A stretch of 64,000 nucleotides of DNA. Origin: Haliclona indistincta. Lineage: Eukaryota; Porifera; Demospongiae; Haplosclerida; Chalinidae. The stretch's first letter is position 1. The number at the start of each line of letters is the position of its first letter. Of the stretch, positions 27,043 to 39,318 are shown piece after piece. Under the pieces are notes generated by a model. That model saw only the letters and a program-made list of their open reading frames with translations. It was not told where the DNA came from and ran no database searches. The DNA lies in assembly GCA_964017065.1 (NCBI GenBank), contig OZ024783.1:2032832-2096831 (forward strand), given 5' to 3'. The position numbers and the translations under genes were made by a program.

Positions 27043-27724
27043 ATGCTGAACAACACGACTATAGAGGAGTTCATCACGTGCGTCCGAGAGAGCGAGACGG
27101 AGATTATCTGCAATGGAACGGCCTATGAGATAGTCGGCTACACGCAGCCCAGTAACCCGCTGTTCTGGGTCTATCTATTCCTGTACATCTTCCTCGTTCT
27201 TTTCGCTGGTGAGCAGTCCGGACTCGTGTCATAGCACAGCTCCTGGTTTATAATACATGCAGTAGAACAGTTGGTTCAGTGAGGCGTTAAGCTTAAAATA
27301 CACAACCCAGAAAAACAAACTTTAGACTTTCTAAGCTCACTGTGTTGGTTTTTCCATAGATTTTGTTTTTCAGACCTTGTTTCAAAGAATGTCATTTTTC
27401 TCCAGGTCTGATGTCTGGACTCACTATGGGTCTCCTCTCTCTGGATATACTCAGTCTTGAGGTGCTCATGAGAGGGGGTCAACCGAATCAGAAGAAGTAC
27501 GCTAAGCGGATACTCACTCTCGTGCGGCGCCATCACCTCTTGTTGGTGACACTCCTGCTGGCTAATGCTGTGGCTGTTGAATCTATGCCCATCTTCCTGG
27601 GAAAGATCACCAATGAAATAGTCGCCATTGTGGTCTCTGTGACTGCAGTGTTGCTGTTTGGAGAGTGAGCACATCCCTTCCCTATTCCTCTTTCCATTAT
27701 TTTACTGGACACCATTGCCATAAT

Positions 27725-27800
<76 letters not shown>

Positions 27801-27816
27801 TCCTCCCTCCCTCCCT

Positions 27817-27908
<92 letters not shown>

Positions 27909-28140
27909 GATCATACCTCAGGCGATATGCACTCGTTATGGGCTGGCTATTGGCTACTACTGTTCTCCGTAAGTGGATTAAAACACAACAACTGATGTGT
28001 AAAGAAGATATGATGTTATAGTGTATGTCGTTTGACAGGATTAAATATTAGTTTGACAGAGCTACAGATTGTAGTTTTGTTATGTATCACAAATGAGAGG
28101 AAGCTATTTGACAATGTGTGATCGCTCACTCTCTCTTCCT

Positions 28141-28183
<43 letters not shown>

Positions 28184-28188
28184 TCCCT

Positions 28189-28229
<41 letters not shown>

Positions 28230-30674
28230 TCTCTCTCCCTCTCTCTCTCCCTCTCTCTCTCCCTCTCTCTCTCCCTCTCTCCCTCTCTAGGATAGTCTAT
28301 GTATTGATGGCTGTCTTCTTTGTACTCGCTTTTCCTCTATCACTTGTTCTTGATTTAATTCTCGGTAAAGGTCACTCAACTTTCTTCAGAAGAGCAGGTG
28401 AGTGAGCGAGTGAGTGAGCGAGTGAGTGAGCGAGCGAGTGAGTGAGTGAGCGAGTGAGTGAGTGAGCGAGTGAGTGAGTGAGCGAGTGAGTGAGTAAGCG
28501 AGTGAGCGAGTGAGTAAGCGAGTGAGCAAGCGAGTGAGTGAGTGAGTAAGCGAGAGAGTGAGTGAGCGAGTGAGTGAGTGAGTGAGTGAGTGAGTGAGTG
28601 AGTGAGTGAGTAAGCGAGAGAGTGAGTGAGTAAGCGAGAGAGTGAGTGAGCAAGCGAGTGAGTGAGTGAGTGAGTGAGTGAGTGAGTGAGTGAGTGAGTG
28701 AGTGAGTAAAGAGATGATCTAATGTGGATGAGTGTGTCATTGAGTCATGTTCTTCCTCTACAGAGCTGAAGCATTTGGTGGAAATACACGGTAAAAACAG
28801 CTCTCACAAGAACCAAGAACCACTGAACTATGATGAAGTCCTGATAGTACAGGTGAGTGAGATACCAGCTGGCTGGAGTAACTGATACTCAAAGAGAAGC
28901 CCATAAGTAGATGAGTGCAGCAATGCTCAACACCACTGCCTTTCATTGAAAATTTGTTCTAAAAATTAATAATGAATAACGGGAGTTGTAGACGCTATTT
29001 TTTCATGTGCTGAGAGCTGAAAATTCTAAAAAGAAGAGGCCCAAACCAGTTACCTAAAATAATATAACCCTTGAAAATTCAAAATTAATAGGTTACCAAT
29101 CACTTAAATTTTAATTTTTTTACAGAAAAGTCATTTCTTAAATAAATACAATTATTTTACGGTAATCTTATTTTTTGAAAATGTGGGATTCATACAAGTT
29201 TGGTTTTAAGTTAAACTTTCACGTCTTTTTTTCAGAGTTGTCTCGAGATGCGTGATAAGACGGTAGGTGACTGCATGACTCCGCTGCAGTCTGTGTTCAT
29301 GTTGAACATCACTGACTGTATTGGAGCTGAAACCATGGATAAGGTATGAGTGGAATGGTAGTCATAGTGATGCTGTATCAATAAACAAGAATAAACAAAC
29401 AATCACTCAACACCATTGACACATATACTGTAAATATGGTGGAATTTGTCGACTCACTAAAAATGACATAAGCATCTACCAGCCCACTCACTCACTTATA
29501 CACTCACTCACTCACTAGCTCACTCACTCACTCACTAGCTCACTCACTCACTCACTTATACACTCACTCACTCACTAGCTCACTCACTCACTCACTCACT
29601 CACTCACTCACTCACTCACTCACTCACTCATACACTCACTCACTCACTCACTCACTCACTCATACACTCACCCACACACACTCCCTCGCTTGCTTGCTCA
29701 CTCACTCACTCACACACTCACTCACACACACGCACACACACACAAGCAAAGCCTCTCGCTGCCTATTACAGGTCACGCGTTCCTGGACAAGCCATGGCAC
29801 CTGTGCACTAAGCAGGTACGATGTGCCGGTGCTATGAGCACTCCTGGAGCCCGGGCAAGGAACTCGCAGGAGGTACCAACTATGCCTCCCACTGCCGGTG
29901 TGGGCACCCTGTAGTCCCACAACTACTATTAGAGGACAATGAGACACAGCCAGTGTGCTTTGCTCCCCAGTACAAGACCAGGTACCCGTTTTACAGATGG
30001 GTGGGCTGGTGGGCTGGAGTACTTGTGATGCACACACACACTCACACACTCACTCCCTCACTTGCTTGCTCACTCACTACGCACTCACCCACCCACTCAC
30101 GATAGTTCATCCTTTTTGCTGCTGTTCCTCACAGCCTAGTTCCTCATCATAAAGCTTCCAATGTCCTGCCAGGAAGACATAATAAATGACCTAAGTCCTG
30201 TTGCCTAATAATTATTGACTTTTGACCAGTACAAAGTGCTTGACATAATGTGTACTAGTATGAATTCATAGCCCACATCAAGGCTTACTGGATTAGTTAC
30301 TGCACTCTGTTCCCTAAACTGTATGACAGCTGGACATACTTAAAGGGTTAACAAACAGATAAGGGTGGTTAGGTAAAGCCTTATCAATGGACAACACCTT
30401 AGTAAGCTATTTTTGTGATAAAAGCGGAGTCCCTTTGGAATCAGCTCGCCCACTCAACCACACCCTGAAGCTAACCCACTCACTTATTTATACCACACCC
30501 TGAAGCTAACCCACTTGTCTCATATACCTCACCCAACCACTCCTAAGCTAGCCCACTCATTGTCTGCCCTCTTTCTCTCTCACTCTCTCTCTCCCTCCTT
30601 CCCTCTCCTCTCTCTCTTTCTTTCTCTCTCTCCCTCCCTCCCTCTCTCTCTCTCCCTCCCTCCCTCCATCTCTC

Positions 30675-30718
<44 letters not shown>

Positions 30719-32587
30719 TCCCTCTCCCTCTCCCTCCCTCCCTCCCTCCCTCCCTCTCTCTCTCTCTCTCTCTCTCAGCTCATTCTCTCTGGTCATTCGC
30801 GTGTACCAGTCTACGAAGACGCCAGACAAAACATCGTTGGTCTGCTACTAGTAAAACGTCTTATCAAGCTCGATCCCGATGACTGTACCCCGATCAAAAC
30901 CCTTGAAAAGTCATTCATCCATCCTCCATCTTGCCTCACTACCACACCTCTATTCGATATTCTTAACAAATTTCAAGAAGGAAGAAGTAAGTATCCCCAC
31001 ATCGAAAACCTGAAATATTAGGGACAGTCTCAGCAAAATATTCAAAGGCATTCATTTCCCATAATTATTCAAAGTCTATTCATAGTCTGCAGTTTAGGGT
31101 GTGATTCAGTTTTGGGAATGGGGCCCACACTTTCTAAATAATAATAGTCGTTTGTTGTGAGTCTGGCTGTGACATCTTATACCTGTCCCACACGTGTCTG
31201 CTGTAACTGTAGACGCACATTTTAACATCTCAATTCCCCTGCAGGTCATCTATACGTTGTCTACGATGACAAAAATGAAGTAAGTTGAGAACAGCAGATT
31301 CAAAAATTCGAATTTTTGCTCAATCTAATGTAATACTCAATTTTGAATGCTTTCATAGACTCTTTTCCTATTTTTTTGAAAGGTGAATCCCTTCTCATTT
31401 TGAGCAATCTACCTATTTTGATCTGCTTTCATAGATAAACTTGATGTTTGCTCTATTTTTTGAATGTATTATTTTTTGTAGGAGGAGCTTGTTGGTATAA
31501 TTACGATGGAAGATGTCATTGAAGAGCTGATTGGAGAAGAGATTTTGGACGAGACTGACATTTATGTGGACGTGCACAAGCGGATTGCAGTAGCACGTGC
31601 TAGAGTGCAGTTATATAAACAGAGACGGAGTGTGCCCGAGGATGGAGGGCAACGAGAAGAGAGAGGGAGTAGGGTGCTACGCAGAGCGATCTCTAATCCT
31701 GAACCCAGCATCAGCCCTGTGGAAGATATAGAGGTACTGTACCTGCTTGGTTCTGTTCCTTATTTTGCTTTCGTTATCGTGTAAACAATAACACGACAGT
31801 ATACACAACCATGTATACACAACCTGTATAGTTTCATCATCAATACTACATATTATTGCATATAAGGTATCTTGAAAGCTGTATAATCTGGTACTATTAA
31901 TGCATAGACAGTACACAGACTAATACTATTAATACAAGTGCCTAGTATGTTATTGTACAGTACTAAAGTCTGCTTAATTACATGTACTACATGATCTTGT
32001 ACATATTCCTGCTCATGGATGTCAGGTACTAGCACAGTACTGTGTATATATGCTTGTTATTCTAGTTATTTTTAGTATTTTTATAAGCTTTTTAACAAGG
32101 AAGCCGCCCAATAAATATTTGTACACTCCCACACAGCTCTGCTTTAGAACCTATTGTACAGTAACCAATGGGCAGCCTGTAGCATGCAGCAGTAAAGGCA
32201 ACCTCTCCTCTAGTGTGCTGTGTAATAGCACACCTCTCTGTGTGTAAATGCAATAATTAGCTTCACATCTTAGGTGTAAACTGCATGTCATTCTGGCTGC
32301 CAGAATCAGCAGAACTCTGACTATGGGATTTTAATAATAACGTTATTCATTAGCTTTGAAGTGTGCGTGTAGACTAGAATAATGACATTCATGCAAAACA
32401 CCTAATTACAGCATTCATAGTTACTTAGTACTATGCTGCATGCTAGCTCAGCACTTTTCAAATAAAGCACGGTTTATTTTTTCTACAGGCGTTTCAAGAG
32501 ATTTCATTAGAGGATGTCGAGCCGACCGACGATAGCAAAACGGACGAGAGAACAGACGATCGAGCTCCCCTGCTCATAAACGACTAA
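27043..32587 (+). CDS. DUF21-CBS pair membrane protein (CNNM/Mam3-like), 460 aa
   Basis: Ten exons: 27043-27208, 27406-27664, 27909-27968, 28291-28397, 28764-28852, 29236-29343, 30779-30986, 31245-31279, 31482-31733, 32489-32587; all phases agree. An extracellular N-terminus with NNT and NGT sites and TM1 are followed by the DUF21 core ([52 protein letters not shown]). Then further helices, and a Bateman module: CBS1 from [12 protein letters not shown] to [14 protein letters not shown]2 ending [20 protein letters not shown]. The tail is acidic and ends APLLIND, a dileucine-type sorting signal. The family handles Mg2+ and other divalent cations at plasma membrane, vacuole or lysosome. The compact size lacks the cNMP-like domain of vertebrate CNNM1-4 and resembles plant/fungal CBSDUF/Mam3 proteins. 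Introns are heavily invaded by microsatellites. Confidence 0.93.
27731..27906. repeat. (CT)n microsatellite against exon 3 acceptor
   Basis: Nearly pure CT, interrupted by CCTTCCTCCC, running straight into the acceptor ctcag at 27908. Confidence 0.97.
28128..28288. repeat. (CT)n/(CTCC)n microsatellite against exon 4 acceptor
   Basis: Runs to the acceptor ctctctag at 28290. Confidence 0.97.
28398..28708. repeat. (GTGA)n array starting at the exon 4 donor
   Basis: The intron begins gtgagtgagcgagtgag and continues for about 310 bp of GTGA/GCGA tetramers. The true 5' splice site is thus the first of dozens of donor-like GTGAGT motifs. Confidence 0.95.
29480..29740. repeat. (CACT)n array
   Basis: CACTCACT tetramers with occasional TATA or TAGC interruptions, in intron 6 of the CNNM-like gene. 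Opposite orientation to the array at 28398. Confidence 0.95.
29765..30030 (-). mobile_element. SINE-like element, 5'-truncated
   Basis: 29991-30030 is the reverse complement of the post-tRNA segment of the SINE at 63961-64000 (CATCACAAGTACTCCAGCCC). The rest (GCACCTGTGCACTAAGCAG, TGCCTCCCACTGC, GACACAGCCAG) also occurs at 39960-40140. It is therefore a minus-orientation copy that lost the tRNA head. Confidence 0.7.
30555..30777. repeat. CT/CCT microsatellite against exon 7 acceptor
   Basis: Pyrimidine tract of about 220 nt ending in the acceptor ctcag at 30778. Confidence 0.95.
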
Positions 32588-32843
32588 GAAAATCGCATAA
32601 CTCAGAGTAGCAGGCAGGCAGCCGCGTGAACCCATCGAACTGACTGACATTAACTTGCATTACTAGCTATGTGAGAAATTTTAATTTTTATTATTATAAC
32701 TAGGAAGTGATGTTACACAATATTAAACATGCACACTGCCCAAGGCAATAAATAATTTTGAAGAAGTATAAGTGACGGGGTTATTATTTATACATGGCCG
32801 AGGCATGTAATAGTTAATTTCATATCCTATAGTCTCTCTTCAC

Positions 32844-34688
32844 TCACACATTGAAGATCTTCACCATTCCATTTTTTCTTGTCCGACATACTGGACAGTT
32901 TTGTAACTGTTTAGCACAGTCTCTGCAAGAGCAGAGATGTCCGCACGGCAAGATGGCGTACTCTTTCGGGTGAACAAAACATATGATGCATTGCTGTGAT
33001 GAGTTATGACCTGTGGGGTTGGCTGCAAAAGAGGCAGGAGCAGCGTGTGGGGGCGGGGTGTAGGTACGCCTGTACGTGTTCGCAGGCAATGACATTGGCT
33101 GAGGAGAAGCGTGCCGCTTGTGGAAGCTAGGTGGTAGGTATATTTGCTGGTTCAATAGTGAGTCTTCTTCTCCGTTTTGTAGAGACAACGGAGCAGGTTT
33201 GTAGTATCCAGTGCTACTGGATGGTTGCGCACCACCTACTGATACAGCAACTCCACCGGATACTAGTGAAGGGTTAAATGATTTGGAAGCTAAAGGTGAA
33301 GGGTCGTATAATTTTGAAGGCGGCTCATAAATCATAGGTTCAATAGAATTCGATGCAGGCGAAGGGTCATAAAAATTTGATGGCTCGTACGCAGGTGAAG
33401 GGTCAAATGATTTTAAAGTGGGTTCGTAGGAATACTCTTTTGATTTAGAGGGAAGTGAAGAGTTGAATGATTTCGATGGTGGGTGGTATACAGACGAAGG
33501 GCCTACACCATTTGTTAAAGGGAATGGCTTAGCTTGAGCAGGTCTGAACATGCTCTGCAGGTCCTGCTCGGAAATCATTGGAGGAGGGAGGCAGCTAGGG
33601 TCAGGCGGTGGAGACAATAGGGTAGTGGGTTGATGGGCCTCGACCTCCATTGGCACTGGCTCTGACTGAGCTCGCTGAGGTACAAAGCTTGCTTCTACAT
33701 CGGATAATTTCAGAGCTGGGCACTTTGGGGACAACTTGATGTGTACTTTATCTGGTAGTTCACCTTCAGCAAAACCAGCTACAATAATGTTGCAAGCATA
33801 ACATTTCACAATGGACGGTGGTTGGATCAGATAGAAACCAGACTTGGCTAGCTCTTCTTTGTCAACCGGCTGGTCTTTGAAGTGTTTGAAAGAGCGTAGC
33901 CTTGTCTGCAATAAGCTGTAATCCGGAGCTTTCAAAGGTGAAGACACTTTTGGTTCAACAGATACATGCAATAGAGTTCTTAAGAAAGGGCAGTCTGGTG
34001 ACAAAGATCTGTGGACTGCTAGTGCAGACTCGCCTTTATGCCAGGTCTCTCGCAAGCAGCCACATCTGAAGCATTGAATGCAGTTCCTCTTGCCGGTTGG
34101 AAAGAATCCGGCTCTGCTTAATTCCTCGTATGATATCAGGTAGTCAAGCGGCCATTTCTCAAGTATGAATGACTGCAGCCTAGCCTTCTCTTCCTGAAAT
34201 AGCGCAAACTCTTTTGCACAATGCAGCAATATCATTCCAAAATGGTCTTTCCTGAGATACGTACAGTTAGGGCTCGCTTGAAAGTGACGAACAAAAGGAT
34301 CTTGTGATTCTTTCCATCCAAAGAGGCGTAACTTGCAGGAGTAGCACTCTGTAATGTCTTCTTGTCCTATAAAATAAAATCCGCACGTTGCTAGTATGCC
34401 GGGCTCTTGAGACTGATTCTCCCATTGGGGCGGGTAGGCGAAAGTGTTCCGCCTGTTGTCGATATCGTTCATGGGGACTCGACCTTTGCGGCGTTGTCGA
34501 CGACCATTGCCGTGAAACGCGTTTCTCCCGGGCATGGCACTGGCCGAGATGTTACTGCCGAAATGCCGAGAATGCGATTTGAGGTCAAAATAATTCCTGC
34601 AAAGGATTGACAGGAAATTAGTCTCGTGATAATGATTGCGGTCCTTGCTAATAAGACAGTGTGTGCTCCTATAATTAAGTGTTGTCAT
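32844..34688 (-). CDS. Inhibitor of apoptosis protein, three BIRs + RING
   Basis: Single coding exon on the minus strand. The frame is open from an ATG at 34688 (614 aa), but the first 51 residues look like leader or intron sequence (acceptor-like ttgcag near 34600). The ATG at 34535 (MPGRNAFHG) is a better start, giving 563 aa. Counted from 34688, BIR zinc ligands are C115/C118/H135/C142, C206/C209/H226/C233 and C296/C299/H316/C323. A 230-residue Ser/Pro-rich linker follows, with degenerate S-F-(D/N)-P-S repeats. The C-terminal RING is CIICFVHPKEY...CPVC, a ubiquitin-ligase domain. Matches the BIRC2/3/XIAP layout without visible UBA or CARD. Likely restrains caspases or acts in innate signalling. 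Head-to-head with PPIL6; convergent with the CNNM-like gene. Confidence 0.93.
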   Translation of the reverse strand: MTTLNYRSTHCLISKDRNHYHETNFLSILCRNYFDLKSHSRHFGSNISASAMPGRNAFHGNGRRQRRKGRVPMNDIDNRRNTFAYPPQWENQSQEPGILATCGFYFIGQEDITECYSCKLRLFGWKESQDPFVRHFQASPNCTYLRKDHFGMILLHCAKEFALFQEEKARLQSFILEKWPLDYLISYEELSRAGFFPTGKRNCIQCFRCGCLRETWHKGESALAVHRSLSPDCPFLRTLLHVSVEPKVSSPLKAPDYSLLQTRLRSFKHFKDQPVDKEELAKSGFYLIQPPSIVKCYACNIIVAGFAEGELPDKVHIKLSPKCPALKLSDVEASFVPQRAQSEPVPMEVEAHQPTTLLSPPPDPSCLPPPMISEQDLQSMFRPAQAKPFPLTNGVGPSSVYHPPSKSFNSSLPSKSKEYSYEPTLKSFDPSPAYEPSNFYDPSPASNSIEPMIYEPPSKLYDPSPLASKSFNPSLVSGGVAVSVGGAQPSSSTGYYKPAPLSLQNGEEDSLLNQQIYLPPSFHKRHASPQPMSLPANTYRRTYTPPPHAAPASFAANPTGHNSSQQCIICFVHPKEYAILPCGHLCSCRDCAKQLQNCPVCRTRKNGMVKIFNV

Positions 34689-34715
34689 GGTTACTACAGT
34701 TTAAAATAAACAATC
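34689..34715. promoter_or_regulatory. Minimal interval between IAP and PPIL6 starts
   Basis: 27 bp between the outermost ATGs (180 bp if IAP starts at 34535). The promoters must overlap transcribed sequence. Confidence 0.45.
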
Positions 34716-37230
34716 ATGGCGGGCGATTCAAGCGATTCCGCGGATCTGTTCGTTCTAGGAGAACTGGGGTCGCCTAATTTCCACTGCGCCAAGCGCTCGG
34801 CTGAGGTAATCACTACACCGATCAATCGTTTACTCAGAATTACAAACTTTCTCATGTTACAGCGAGTACGAGATTGCACGGGAAAGACCCTCTCCGTGGA
34901 GTCTTTGATGGAATTCCAGTGGTCCCTGTACAAAGAAAAACTCAAAAAGGTTGAAAATTAATCGTCTGATTCCGCGAACACGAAAATTCCCTTCTATCTC
35001 TCACTGATGCATGTAGCAGCACAGATCTGACACTTTGCAATTTTGTGATCTTCGTCTTTGTCGTTTAGGATGATGGTAGATTACTAGGATGGAAATCAGA
35101 TGAGGGCGTGGCTGTGTATGTGTCTGGACAGCTGGTACAGTCTTTAGAGACGTTTCTACAGTGGGCGGGTGGGATATGTGAAGGAAACGACGACCTCGAA
35201 GAGAAGGAGCAATACAAAGAAACGTAAACCTCTCACACACACACACACATACGGAACGAACACATACACGCACACACACACACACACACACACGCACGCA
35301 CGCACACACACACACACACACACACAAACCAAGATAAAAGCAAACACTCACTCATGTTGTTGTTTATAATGGTCCCTTTCATCAAGGGACTTATAATGAC
35401 ATATGGGTATTAATGAGGAAGCATGTGGTGTTTGTTTTACTCTTGACCACATCATCTCCCATGAGATTTTTAGTTTTAATATGTCTTCACCACAAAGACT
35501 GCTGTGTGCAACATTACTACTGCAGAATACCACTAACCCATAGAAATGCAATGTCTTGGTATCTACTGGTACCCAATGTAAAATGTGGTGAAAGTCTTTG
35601 TCAAACTTCCTTTTTGACTTAATTCATGAATAGGTTTATAAGCTAACACAGCTCACCCCCATGACTCAACACCATGTTTCTATCATGGACCTTTAGGCTT
35701 AGCAAGCTGTGTTGTTTTCTCTGTGGTACAAGCATGTTGTACTCATTGTTTGCCTTTTTGGTAATGATGGCGTTTCTTCGATAATATTTATAGTGATATC
35801 AATGTTTTCTAGTGATAGCGCCGTCTCTACCATTGCAGTAGATATCCTGTTTTCATCATGTCACAGTATTGATGTGTTTGGGATATTTGGTATTCAACTT
35901 CTTACCTGAAAAACAGTCCATGACATCATTAAAAGTGCTATTTTTAGCATCTGGTATTTTAATTTTTATGACAGCTCCTAGAAATACAATGTTTCATTGT
36001 TCTGTAACATTGTTTCGCTTCCATTGTGGTTTGTTCCTCTCTTGTAACTAGATCAGAAACAGATTACACTGCTGTAGCTCAACAAGCTTACTCAGCCCAC
36101 ATCAGAAGCAACAAGGTACCCCCTAACCCACTGCTAACATCTGCTGTGTACAACTTGATACATCTCTTATTTAGAACACTTTTGTGTTTATGGACGTAAA
36201 CATTGATGATAGCCCAGCAGGAAGACTTCTATTTGAGGTACCTCGCAAGCTGTTCTTTGTGTGTCTGTAGGGATTTGGTTCTTTCCCTAAAGCTTTACAA
36301 GGGCCTTTGCCCAAAGACAGCGGCTAATTTTGCAGCTCTGTGCACAGGAGAGAAGGGGGAGAACGAACAGGAAGTAGTGACGCTGTGCTACGCTGAGAGT
36401 ATCTTTCATAGAGTGGTGCCCAATGGATGGGTCCAGGGAGGAGGTGGGTGGTCTCAGCTTATTCTTGTCACTTTTGTAAACAGAAAGTCCCTGACTGCAC
36501 ATGTTTGTTGCATGCAATTGAGCAAAGTAAACTGTCTGTGTCTTATTGACCACTAATGGTTTAAATGGTACTATAGTGGGAGGAGATATGCTTAGCCAGC
36601 AGTACATGTTCTTCAAAGTCAGCTAATCATGTGAATTGTAGGTTTAGACAGACCATAGATATTGGACAGACTTTGCATGATGTTGGTACTAAGAGCCCAT
36701 ACAAGTTACTTGTTTTTACATGTTTCTGCCCTATAATATTTTTTATGCTTGCTTCTATTTTCATTGATTTTCATTCATTGTTCTTGCAGTATGAAGAGCA
36801 GCCAGGATATTTGCTTATACCTGCAAAATTGTTGTGAAATTAGACCAGTTTTGAGAGAATCTGGCACCCAATGTGTAACCATGATTACCATGTTGTACAC
36901 ACATAGACTGCATCCTATTGGATGTTTTCTAACAGTTTGTCCTGTCTTTGAATGCTGGACAATAGAGTCATGCAAACACACATGTCATACACTGTCTTGA
37001 ATAATTCAATGAGCACTTATTGTAGTGTAACATACTGTCTATAGCTTGTGTTTACGATGTCTATGTCTCTGTCTGTGTGTGTGTGAGCAAGGTATTTATT
37101 TATTTACCGACTGCTTATAAGCAATGTATGGAAGTGACTACAGTGACTAAACTAACAACAGCAATGTACAACAACACGTACATTATGTACGTGTCTATTT
37201 TACGCTTACTCAGCTCTCTCCCTCTCTCTC

Positions 37231-37274
<44 letters not shown>

Positions 37275-37660
37275 TCTCTCTCCCTCTCTCTCTCTCTCTG
37301 TGCATGCGTACATGTAGCTTTAGGCAGTTTTTAATTTTTTTCTCAAAAGCAATGCTTGGAAGCAAAATGCACAACAGTAATACGATCTATATATTAATTT
37401 TATGCGCATGTGTGGTAAAATAATTATACGTGTGTGTGTGTGTGTGTACGTGCGTCTGGTCAATAGTATCCTAACCTTATTAGTGAACTGTTTGTATGAG
37501 TACAATTATCATAATTAGCTACTCTAGTGTAAACTTATGTTTACTAGATGTAGCTATTGTGTGTCTGATGTTTGAATGCATGTGTGTGCATGCACTCGTA
37601 TAATTCAGTTATGATTCTACTGCTGTGCATTACTATACAGGCATAACAATAATTATTGCA

Positions 37661-37710
<50 letters not shown>

Positions 37711-39318
37711 ATTAAAAATTATAATTGCATTGTATAAAATAATTAATGCTTATTACTCTCTGAATGGATGAATGACTATGTATTATTTGTGGTATGCACC
37801 TCACAGTGTGTACTGGGAATTGCGACGCCCACCATTGCTGTATTGATCAATGAGATGCATGCATTGTTGTGGCTTGATAAATGACCACGCTAGCCAATAT
37901 CTTGCCCCCACCCTACGCAACCGGCCCCAGCGCAATGCTACCAATGTCCGGTGTTAATACTATCATTCTCTCTCTACTATTTTTTCACAGATATTTGTAA
38001 TGGTTCTGGCGCCAAAGGAATGTCAATATTTGGAAGATTTTTCGAAGGTATGTCACGCTACGTAGTAACCGCCCGGCCAACAAAAACTATCGTGTCTAGA
38101 AATCTAAAAAATTCACTAAATCTGTAAAAACAGTAGTAGCGTACACATGTATTGTACATAGGCTAAGCTTCCCGTGATTGTAATGAAACGGAGACTAGCT
38201 ATACACTAGAAATGTAAGGTATTTCCTGAAGTGGTTTGTATGTTGCACCACTGACTCAATGATGCGTGCAATCCAATGGTTTACACAAGAAAAGTTGTTA
38301 CCAAGTGGATTGTAATAGAATGCATTTTTAGGTTCAGTCCCAGATTTGAATGTTGCAAAATGCATTGGGTAAGATTATGAAATGCATTTTATTACAAGTC
38401 CCTTTAGTTGAAGTAAACATTACTTCACCAGTGATGTAACAATAAGCAGTTTTACATAATGATTATTATGCTTCCATTCTGTGAAGTATAAAACTGATTA
38501 TCAATGACTATCCATGCACAGTGCAAGTAGTAGGGTAATGTTTACTGAGCTAGTTTATATTGTATTCTGTCTGTCTCTCTCTCACACACACTCTCTCCTC
38601 TCCCTCCCTCTCACTCTCTCCCCCACTCTCTCTCCCCCTCTCCCTCTTTCTCTCTCTCTCCCCCACTCTCTCTTTCCCTCTCCCTCTCCCTCTCCCTCTT
38701 TCTCTCTCTCTCACTCTCCCCCCCTCTCTCTCCCATCTCACTAGATGAGTGTTTTGCCGTGAGTCATGACAGCAGAGGTGTCCTGGGCATGGCGAACGAG
38801 GGAGCCAACACCAATAGCTCTCAGTTCTACATCACACTACAAGCTACTCCGTGGATGGACAAGCACTATGTTGCTTTTGGGTAAGCAACCAAGCACAGGA
38901 GAAAATCAAAAATTTTGTGTGTAGAATCTCAAATTTGACATCTTTTGTACTGGTGCATCTCAAATTTTGACAAGGTAATAAATTTTTATTGCATTGCCAA
39001 ATTTGAGATGCACCTGTGCAAAATTGACCTTTTGTGACAAATCAATGACACTGTTACAAAACTTTTATTTCCTTTTTGTACAAATTTCTAAAGCTTGTCA
39101 ATGACACGTTCAAAAAATTGTACTGTCAAGCACTTCAATTTTTGTCTATGTCTACTATTTAAATTTTTAGCTACTTATTGTAATCTCTCTGTCTCTGCAG
39201 GCGTGTGGTCGAGGGCACTGAAGTACTGAAGAAGATCGAGAGTGTGAAGACATTCAATGAGCGACCGACAGATCGCTGTGAAATAACCAAATGTGGCGTA
39301 TTCACTAATGGTACCTAG
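34716..39318 (+). CDS. PPIL6: Peptidyl-prolyl isomerase-like 6 (cyclophilin family)
   Basis: Nine exons: 34716-34805, 34863-34949, 35069-35223, 36052-36115, 36175-36237, 36293-36443, 37991-38047, 38745-38880, 39201-39318; 306 aa, close to the usual PPIL6 length. The N-terminal half (LMEFQWSLYKEKL, WAGGICEG, AYSAHIRSNK) is PPIL6-specific. The cyclophilin domain starts at NTFVFMDVNIDDSPAGRLLFE and includes PKTAANFAALCTGE, SIFHRVVPNGWVQGGD with the catalytic Arg and Phe, GVLGMANEGANTNSSQFYIT, and ATPWMDKHYVAFG with the Trp. PPIL6 is associated with motile cilia in animals; that role is inherited from the family, not shown here. The donor after exon 2 (gttgaa) is weak. A CT tract abuts the exon 8 acceptor. 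Confidence 0.93.
35232..35330. repeat. (CA)n microsatellite
   Basis: CA/CACG runs just after the donor of PPIL6 exon 3. Confidence 0.95.
37216..37300. repeat. (CT)n microsatellite
   Basis: In PPIL6 intron 6, far from the next acceptor. Confidence 0.95.
37664..37708. repeat. (GT)n microsatellite
   Basis: About 22 units in PPIL6 intron 6. Confidence 0.95.
38571..38735. repeat. CT-rich microsatellite against PPIL6 exon 8 acceptor
   Basis: CTCT/CCCT tract ending about 10 nt before the acceptor ctag at 38744. Confidence 0.95.

Noticed and set aside
27665..28405. Leu-Ser-rich reading frames
   Set aside because: (CT)n microsatellites in introns of the CNNM-like gene; frames are open only because the dinucleotide repeat has no stops.
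28398..28740. Ser-Leu-Thr-His repeat protein on the minus strand
   Set aside because: Translation of the (GTGA)n intron array.
29702..30105. Overlapping 94-115 codon frames on both strands
   Set aside because: They coincide with the SINE-like element and flanking CA/CACT repeats in an intron.
36203..36556. Single-exon cyclophilin starting at 36203
   Set aside because: The frame includes intron sequence on both sides of PPIL6 exon 6 (36293-36443); phase and homology support the spliced model.
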